The notes beneath the pieces are model-generated. The model saw only the letters and a list, made by a program, of their open reading frames with translations. It was not told where the DNA came from and made no database searches. Positions 1 through 4,143 of a stretch of DNA of 5,849 bases are shown here, piece by piece; position 1 is the first letter of the stretch, and the number at the start of each line of letters is the position of its first letter. The DNA is from Phenylobacterium sp. (lineage in GTDB: Bacteria > Pseudomonadota > Alphaproteobacteria > Caulobacterales > Caulobacteraceae). Made by a program: the position numbers and the translations under genes. The stretch covers positions 1 through 5,849 of the forward strand of contig JAHUZY010000317.1 in the NCBI GenBank assembly GCA_019264505.1. The letters run 5' to 3'.

Positions 1-231
1 GATGTCGTTCATGCCCAGATCGTCGGCCAGGATGACGATCACATTGGGTGGGCGATCACCCTCTGGCGCCGCGTCGGGACCGCGAGCCCAGGCGATCTCC
101 TGGTTCTCGGCGATCTCCTGCTTTCCCAGGTTCCCCACGACGAAGAGGATGATGGACTTGTAGTTGGCCAGGCCAAGGCCGATGGCCACCAGGAGGGCCA
201 GCCCCACTCCCAACCAGATCTTGCGCGACAT
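1..231 (-). CDS. N-terminal fragment of a membrane-anchored type I sulfatase, cut by the window edge
   Basis: The minus-strand ATG at 231-229 opens 77 codons that run unbroken off the left edge. It is preceded by a good Shine-Dalgarno (GGGGAGG, six bases upstream), which supports this start. Residues 1-4 (MSRK) are a short basic N-terminus. Residues 5 to about 33 are strongly hydrophobic and look like a signal anchor or uncleaved export signal. A polar linker follows, then PPNVIVILADDLGMND at about 61-76. This is the first conserved block of the S1/type I sulfatase (alkaline-phosphatase superfamily) fold, in which the paired Asp (D70, D71) ligate the active-site divalent metal. The CxPSR formylglycine motif and the rest of the catalytic domain lie outside the window, so activity and substrate cannot be judged. 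It is divergently oriented to a second sulfatase 151 bp away. A phosphodiesterase or phosphonate hydrolase of the same superfamily remains possible. Confidence 0.85.
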   Translation of the reverse strand, partial: MSRKIWLGVGLALLVAIGLGLANYKSIILFVVGNLGKQEIAENQEIAWARGPDAAPEGDRPPNVIVILADDLGMNDI

Positions 232-237
232 CAACGG

Positions 238-244
238 CCTCCCC
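238..244 (-). promoter_or_regulatory. Ribosome binding site of the leftward sulfatase
   Basis: On the minus strand this reads GGGGAGG, six bases before the ATG at 231. It is a good anti-SD match and fixes the start of the left-edge gene. Confidence 0.6.
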
Positions 245-259
245 GACCAAAGTTTTGGC

Positions 260-289
260 ACGATACGCGCCATTGTCTCCGAGACTCAA
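260..289 (-). promoter_or_regulatory. Candidate sigma-70-type promoter for the leftward sulfatase
   Basis: On the minus strand a -35-like TTGAGT (284-289) and a -10-like TATCGT (260-265) are separated by 18 bases. This would place transcription initiation near 253 and leave a leader of about 20 bases before the ATG at 231. The geometry is sensible, but each hexamer matches consensus only partly. The call rests on sequence alone and could be chance. Confidence 0.3.
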
Positions 290-334
290 GTCCCTAGGCT
301 CGGGCGGGAGGTCGGCGGTGCGCGCTTGCATGAA

Positions 335-351
335 TTGGCAGTCATCGTGCA
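335..351 (+). promoter_or_regulatory. Candidate sigma-54-like (-24/-12) promoter for the rightward sulfatase
   Basis: The plus strand reads TTGGCAGTCATCGTGCA. It has the invariant GG (337-338) and GC (349-350) exactly 12 bases apart, as in the sigma-54 consensus TGGCAC-N5-TTGCA, with most of the TTGGCA and TGCA flanks matching. Initiation would fall near 361, about 20 bases before the start codon at 383. A second, weaker match lies at 255-270 (TTGGCACG, then CGC at the -12 position) and has the same GG-GC spacing. No enhancer-binding site can be recognised. This is a motif match only. Confidence 0.28.
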
Positions 352-382
352 TATAGATCGCAGACATTGATGGGGGCGGCGC

Positions 383-2584
383 ATGTCGGGTCAAGGTAGG
401 GTTATGGGGCAGGGGCGTTCCCGCCCTCTGATCGGTCTGGTCTGCGGCCTGTTGGCGCTGACCTGCGCCCTGCTGCCGGCGCTGGCTCAGGCCCAGACGG
501 ACGCCAAGCGCCCGAACATCGTGCTGATCCTGGTGGACGACGCCGGCTATACCGACTTTGGCGCCTATGGGAGCGAGATCGCCACCCCGACCATCGACGC
601 CCTGGCCGCCCGGGGCGCGCGCTTCTCCAACTTCCACGCCACGCCTATGTGCGCGCCGTCCCGGGCCATGCTGATGACCGGCCTCGACAGCCATACGGCC
701 GGCGTCGCCAATCTGCCGGAGTCAACTCCGCCCGAACATCGTGACCTGCCAGCCTATCAGGGACGTCTGGCCCAGGGGGTGGAGACGGTGGCCACCCGCC
801 TCAAGCGGGTGGGCTACCGCACCTACATGGCCGGCAAGTGGCACCTGGGGCACGGCCCCGGCGATCTGCCCGACGCCCATGGGTTTGACCGCTCTTTCGC
901 CCTCGACGCCACCGGCGGCGACAATTGGGATGGGCGGTCCTACCTCCCCCTATACGAACGCTCCCCCTGGTTCGAAGACGGCAAGCCCGCCACCCTGCCC
1001 AAGGACTTCTATTCGTCGGAATTCCTGGTCGATCAGATGATTGGCTATATCGGCGACGGGTCCGGGGAGGCCGCGCCCTTCTTCGCCTATCTGCCCTTCC
1101 TGGCCATCCACATCCCGGTTCAGGCGCCGGAGGCCTATGTCCGCAAGTACGAGGCGACCTATCGCGATGGCTGGACCGCCCAGCGGGAGCGCCGCCGCCA
1201 GGGAGCGGTGCGCACGGGCCTGATCGCGGCCGACACCCCCATGGGGCCGCCGCCGCGCAATGTGGCGGAGTGGAACGCCCTGTCGCCGGAGGCCCAGGCC
1301 CTGGCCGCCCGGTCGATGGCCATCAACGCCGGCATGCTCGAGGCGATGGACCACCATTTCGGGCGGTTGGTGGAGCACCTCCGCGCCACCGGCCAGTATG
1401 ACAACACCCTGTTCGTCGTCCTTTCCGACAACGGGCCCGAGGCGGGCGATCCCGTCGCCCAGCCGATCTTCCGCTTCTGGCTTCGCAGACAGGGCTATGA
1501 GTACGGACCCGACATCATGGGCGGGCCAGGAACCTACGCCGCCATCGGTCCCGGTTGGGCCAGCGCGGCGGCCGCGCCAGGGGCGCTCTACAAGTTCTAC
1601 TCCAGCGAGGGCGGCCTTCGGGTCCCGCTGATCATGGCCGGCCCCGGTCTGCCCGAAGGCCAGACCGTGCGGGCCTTCAGCCTGATCTCCGACATCGCAC
1701 CCACCCTCCTTGACCTCGTGGGCGTCGATCATCCGCCCCTGCATGGGCGCAGTCTGCGGCCGCTGCTGACCGGCGAGGCGGAGCGGATCTATGGGCCTGA
1801 CGACCCCGTCGGTCTTGAAGCGGCGGGGGATTCGGCTCTGTTCAAGGGCGACTACAAGCTCACCCGCAACGCCGGCGCCTGGGGCGATCCCGCCTGGCGG
1901 CTTTACGACATCGTCCGCGATCCCGGCGAGACCACCGATCTTGCCCCGTCCCAGCCGGAGCGGGTGGCGGCCATGCTGGCGGACTACCAGGCCTACGCCA
2001 AGGCAGTGGGCGCCGCCGACATTCCGGAGGGGTTCTCCGTCGATCGCCAGGTCGCCCTGAACCTGCTCTCGCATATTCTGGCGGACGTCTGGGCGCCGCT
2101 GTTGATCGCCCTCGCCGTTCTCATCGGGCTCGTGGGCCTGGCAATTTTCGGCTGGCGTCGGTTCGCCCGGCGCCGCCCTGAGCGCGCGGCGTCCGTGGGG
2201 CGGGGGATCTCCCGGACCCTGGTGGGGCTGGTGGGCCTGCTCATGCTGGCCATCACGCTTCGGATCTGGACCCAGCCCCTGACGTTCGCCGCCACCCTCG
2301 GACTGGCCGCCGACGGCCCGCTGGGGATCGCCAGTCTGCGAGCCGACCTAGGGGGATTCTTTGGGGCAGGCGGCCTGTTCGCCCTTCTTGCGGCCCTGCG
2401 GGCAGATCGCCGCTGGCTGGCGCCGGCCCTGATCCTGCTCGGCCTGGCGCTTGCCGGGCGGGTGATCAGCCTGATCGCCTCGGGCGGCGGGGTCATGCAG
2501 ATTCCGCCGATGATCGTCGAGGCCCTGCTGATCGCGATCCTGTCCCTGGGCTGGAGGGCCTTGCGGCCAGGCCCGGCGACTTAG
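383..2584 (+). CDS. Exported type I (formylglycine) sulfatase fused to a C-terminal DUF4345-like membrane domain
   Basis: This 733-residue protein is predicted to hydrolyse sulfate esters outside the cytoplasm; the substrate is unknown. An N-terminal signal peptide has a hydrophobic core at about 16-32 and a likely AQA cleavage site near residue 37. The S1 sulfatase domain spans about 43-545. PNIVLILVDD gives the metal-binding D52 and D53. CAPSRAMLMTG holds C90, the residue converted to formylglycine, and R94. GKWHLG gives K152 and H154, and AIHIPVQAP gives H243. LSDNG gives metal-binding D349 and N350, and YKFYSSEGGLRVP gives K404. All key residues are present, so it should be active if a formylglycine-generating enzyme exists elsewhere. 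Typical relatives end near 500-560 residues. This one continues with a hydrophobic helix (about 570-590), a basic stretch (WRRFARRR), then four further hydrophobic segments (about 610-628, 655-672, 678-698, 708-725) with an R-x-D-x-GGFF signature (653-660) that I recognise as DUF4345-like. An alternative ATG at 404 (codon 8) has AAGG seven bases upstream and would keep the signal peptide. Confidence 0.92.
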   Translation: MSGQGRVMGQGRSRPLIGLVCGLLALTCALLPALAQAQTDAKRPNIVLILVDDAGYTDFGAYGSEIATPTIDALAARGARFSNFHATPMCAPSRAMLMTGLDSHTAGVANLPESTPPEHRDLPAYQGRLAQGVETVATRLKRVGYRTYMAGKWHLGHGPGDLPDAHGFDRSFALDATGGDNWDGRSYLPLYERSPWFEDGKPATLPKDFYSSEFLVDQMIGYIGDGSGEAAPFFAYLPFLAIHIPVQAPEAYVRKYEATYRDGWTAQRERRRQGAVRTGLIAADTPMGPPPRNVAEWNALSPEAQALAARSMAINAGMLEAMDHHFGRLVEHLRATGQYDNTLFVVLSDNGPEAGDPVAQPIFRFWLRRQGYEYGPDIMGGPGTYAAIGPGWASAAAAPGALYKFYSSEGGLRVPLIMAGPGLPEGQTVRAFSLISDIAPTLLDLVGVDHPPLHGRSLRPLLTGEAERIYGPDDPVGLEAAGDSALFKGDYKLTRNAGAWGDPAWRLYDIVRDPGETTDLAPSQPERVAAMLADYQAYAKAVGAADIPEGFSVDRQVALNLLSHILADVWAPLLIALAVLIGLVGLAIFGWRRFARRRPERAASVGRGISRTLVGLVGLLMLAITLRIWTQPLTFAATLGLAADGPLGIASLRADLGGFFGAGGLFALLAALRADRRWLAPALILLGLALAGRVISLIASGGGVMQIPPMIVEALLIAILSLGWRALRPGPAT
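393..396 (+). promoter_or_regulatory. Possible ribosome binding site for an alternative sulfatase start at 404
   Basis: AAGG lies seven bases before the in-frame ATG at 404. The ATG at 383 is preceded only by GGGGGCGG (372-379), which is a poorer Shine-Dalgarno. Both starts leave a basic n-region and the complete signal peptide, so the mature protein would be the same. Confidence 0.3.
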
Positions 2585-2612
2585 GGGCGCCAAAGACGGA
2601 CTTGTGCGTTCC

Positions 2613-2633
2613 GCCTCCAGCATTAAAGGAGGC
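2613..2633 (+). promoter_or_regulatory. Hairpin that would sequester the Shine-Dalgarno of the DUF305 gene
   Basis: GCCTCC (2613-2618) and GGAGGC (2628-2633) are perfect 6-bp complements flanking a 9-base, AT-rich loop (AGCATTAAA). The right arm contains the core of the ribosome binding site for the gene at 2639. In the mRNA the GC stem would therefore compete with ribosome binding. Such structures act as translational switches, for example as thermometers or protein or ligand-responsive elements. No known riboswitch class is recognised, and in GC-rich DNA an arm complementary to GGAGG can arise by chance. Confidence 0.35.
2625..2632 (+). promoter_or_regulatory. Strong ribosome binding site of the DUF305 gene
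   Basis: AAAGGAGG, preceded by T, gives a nine-base perfect complement to the usual 16S rRNA 3' end. It lies six bases before the ATG at 2639 and is the strongest Shine-Dalgarno in the window. It fixes the start of the following gene. Confidence 0.85.
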
Positions 2634-2638
2634 CCACC

Positions 2639-3139
2639 ATGAGCTATGCCCGATTTGGCGCCATGATCGCCACCTCGACCCTGGTCATGTTCGTGTTGAT
2701 GTATCTGAACACCTATGCCCTCGACCATGTGATATTCAGCCAGACCCGCGGCTATATGGCCCTGGTCATGGGCGCGACCATGGCCGTCATCATGCTGCTC
2801 TTCATGCTCAGCATGTATCCCAACAAAGCCTTGAACCTCGCCATCCTCGCAGGCTCGGTGGTCGTCTTCGCCGGCGCCCTGTGGATGGTGCGCAGCCAGA
2901 CCGGCATTGGCGATGTGGCCTATATGAAGGCCATGACGCCGCACCACTCCATCGCGATCATGACCAGCGAACGGGCCCATATCCGTGATCCCCGGGTGCG
3001 GGCCCTGGCCGATGAGATCCTGGCCGCCCAGGTGCGCGAGATCGCCGAGATGAAGGCCCTGATCGCCGAGTTGGAGCAAAACCCGCCGCCCGCCGACGCG
3101 CCCCTGCTGGCGCCCGGACGACCAGACGGCGGCGGTTGA
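2639..3139 (+). CDS. Three-helix membrane protein with C-terminal DUF305 domain
   Basis: This 166-residue protein starts at an ATG with a perfect Shine-Dalgarno, 54 bp after the sulfatase stop. Three hydrophobic helices (about 6-26, 39-59, 65-84) are followed by a DUF305 segment (about 93-145). The segment carries the family hallmark M-x-P-H-H as MTPHH (99-103), then IAIMTSERA, and an amphipathic helix that includes EIAEMKALI. The short PNK loop between helices 2 and 3, and a basic N-terminus, suggest N-in/C-out topology. This would place the His/Met-rich DUF305 part in the periplasm. Some DUF305 proteins, such as cyanobacterial CopM, bind copper. Here the His pair and several Met (M96, M99, M108, M138) could bind metal, but this is inference. 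Helix 2 is unusually Met-rich and there are no cysteines. The C-terminal tail (about 148-166) is Pro/Gly-rich and probably disordered. The domain assignment is fairly firm; a role in metal handling is not shown. Confidence 0.88.
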   Translation: MSYARFGAMIATSTLVMFVLMYLNTYALDHVIFSQTRGYMALVMGATMAVIMLLFMLSMYPNKALNLAILAGSVVVFAGALWMVRSQTGIGDVAYMKAMTPHHSIAIMTSERAHIRDPRVRALADEILAAQVREIAEMKALIAELEQNPPPADAPLLAPGRPDGGG

Positions 3140-3200
3140 CCGCGGCTGACAGGGTTAACGGGTTCTTCAGGGGGCGGGGGCGAGACTCTGCGGGCAATCT

Positions 3201-3206
3201 CGGAGG
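3201..3206 (+). promoter_or_regulatory. Ribosome binding site deciding the PhyH-like gene start
   Basis: CGGAGG lies four bases before the ATG at 3211. No comparable site precedes the upstream in-frame TTG at 3136. The site therefore favours the shorter 310-residue protein. The first bases of the site also close a weak 5-bp stem (CGAGA 3181-3185 with TCTCG 3198-3202). Confidence 0.7.
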
Positions 3207-3210
3207 CTTC

Positions 3211-4143
3211 ATGACCGCCGTCCGCGCCGCCGCGCCCGTCACGCCCCACCCCGCTGTCACCGACTTCATCGCCCACGGGGCCCATGTCTTCGAGGACCTG
3301 GTCGACCCCCAGGCCGCCGCCGCCCTTCTGGCCGACATCCGCGCCACCCGGCCCTTCGACCACCGGCTGTTCCTGAGCGAGGCCGAATTCGACGCCGATC
3401 CGCAGCATGTGGGCGTCAATCCCCGCCCAGGCCGCAACCTGCTCGAACGGTTCAAAGACCGACTGGACTTTGTCGAGCAGGCCCCGCACATCGCCAGCGC
3501 CCTTCAGGCGCTGCTCGGGGACGGCTACGAGTTGTTGAACCGCAAGGTGGTCTGCGGCGTCCCCCAGGCCTCGGTGCCGCCCTGGCTCCGGGCGCGCATC
3601 CTGGGCAATCCGGTGAACAATCTCGGCGCGTATGTCCGGCCTGAATATCGGGACGTGACCTATTTCTATGGCATCGATTTCCACCAGGACCTGATCGACT
3701 ACCGCGACCGCCCGGCCGATTTTCTGACCCTCTATGTCTATCTGCACCCGGTCAGCCGACTGGACGCGCCCCTGTTCCTACTCACCGGCTCGCACCAGCT
3801 GGGCGGGACCGTATTTCCCCACGACCTGACGCGCCAGGACGCCGAAACCTGGACCTATCGTGACGGCCGCGGTGGAGAGACCACGGTGCGCCAGATGCTG
3901 CTCACCGGGCCAGCCGGCTTCGCGGCCATCTGGCACGCCTGCACCCTGCACGGCACCCAGCCGGACGCCGCCGACCACGAGCGCATCTCGCTGCGCTACC
4001 TGCTCGCCCGGGGGCGGGAGCCTGCGGGGATTGATGAGGTGAACCAGACCCTGCGGGGACCGCTCGCCCTGCCGCAGACACGCCTCGACCTCGCCCCGGA
4101 CGGCCAGGCTGTGGTCAAGGGCAATATCGTCAACCAGGTCTGA
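3211..4143 (+). CDS. Phytanoyl-CoA dioxygenase (PhyH)-like Fe(II)/2-oxoglutarate oxygenase
   Basis: This 310-residue protein is predicted to be a cytosolic non-haem iron oxygenase that hydroxylates an unidentified substrate with 2-oxoglutarate and O2. There is no signal peptide. The double-stranded beta-helix core carries the facial triad as IDFHQD (H158, D160) and TLHGTQ (H247). ERISLRYLL follows, where R258, eleven residues after the distal His, is positioned to bind 2-oxoglutarate. The segment between (YVYLHPVSRLDAPLFLLTGSHQLG) matches the PhyH pattern of a strand before a glycine/serine-histidine turn. Length is normal for PhyH proteins. I chose the ATG at 3211 because CGGAGG precedes it. 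An in-frame TTG at 3136 would add 25 residues and overlap the DUF305 stop by four bases (TTGA), but it lacks a ribosome binding site and the added residues look non-conserved. The gene is the third in a same-strand run, 71 bp after the DUF305 gene, and ends in a 14-bp overlap with the convergent kinase. Substrate cannot be named; family members include phytanoyl-CoA, ectoine and natural-product hydroxylases. Confidence 0.85.
   Translation: MTAVRAAAPVTPHPAVTDFIAHGAHVFEDLVDPQAAAALLADIRATRPFDHRLFLSEAEFDADPQHVGVNPRPGRNLLERFKDRLDFVEQAPHIASALQALLGDGYELLNRKVVCGVPQASVPPWLRARILGNPVNNLGAYVRPEYRDVTYFYGIDFHQDLIDYRDRPADFLTLYVYLHPVSRLDAPLFLLTGSHQLGGTVFPHDLTRQDAETWTYRDGRGGETTVRQMLLTGPAGFAAIWHACTLHGTQPDAADHERISLRYLLARGREPAGIDEVNQTLRGPLALPQTRLDLAPDGQAVVKGNIVNQV

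Noticed and set aside
280..301. CCGAG and CTCGG inverted repeat around CCTAGG in the divergent intergenic region
   Set aside because: Only 5 bp per arm with a long loop. It could be an operator but cannot be told from chance.
950..2074. Long minus-strand open frame of 374 codons inside the sulfatase gene
   Set aside because: It is antisense to a conserved sulfatase coding sequence. Its translation has low-complexity Gly/Arg/His composition and no recognisable motif. This is typical of a shadow frame in GC-rich DNA.
2585..2624. Possible promoter between the sulfatase and the DUF305 gene (TTGTGC followed by CATTAA)
   Set aside because: The spacing between the boxes (about 13 bases) is too short for a standard sigma-70 promoter, and the match to the Caulobacter-type -10 is partial.
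2602..2988. Alternative plus-strand frame starting upstream of the DUF305 gene
   Set aside because: It is out of frame with the DUF305 protein, lacks a ribosome binding site and shows no domain. The overlapping gene has a perfect Shine-Dalgarno and clear motifs.
2348..3079. Minus-strand frame of 243 codons spanning the sulfatase end and the DUF305 gene, rich in His, Gly and Asp
   Set aside because: It crosses two well-supported genes and their intergenic ribosome binding site. The His/Gly-rich composition is the reverse complement of Met/Ala-rich coding sequence.
3136..3161. TTGACCG followed 11 bases later by GTTAACGG, resembling the Caulobacter housekeeping promoter
   Set aside because: The -35 part fits well but the -10 part matches only about half of GCTANAWC. 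It is worth testing but too weak to annotate as a promoter.
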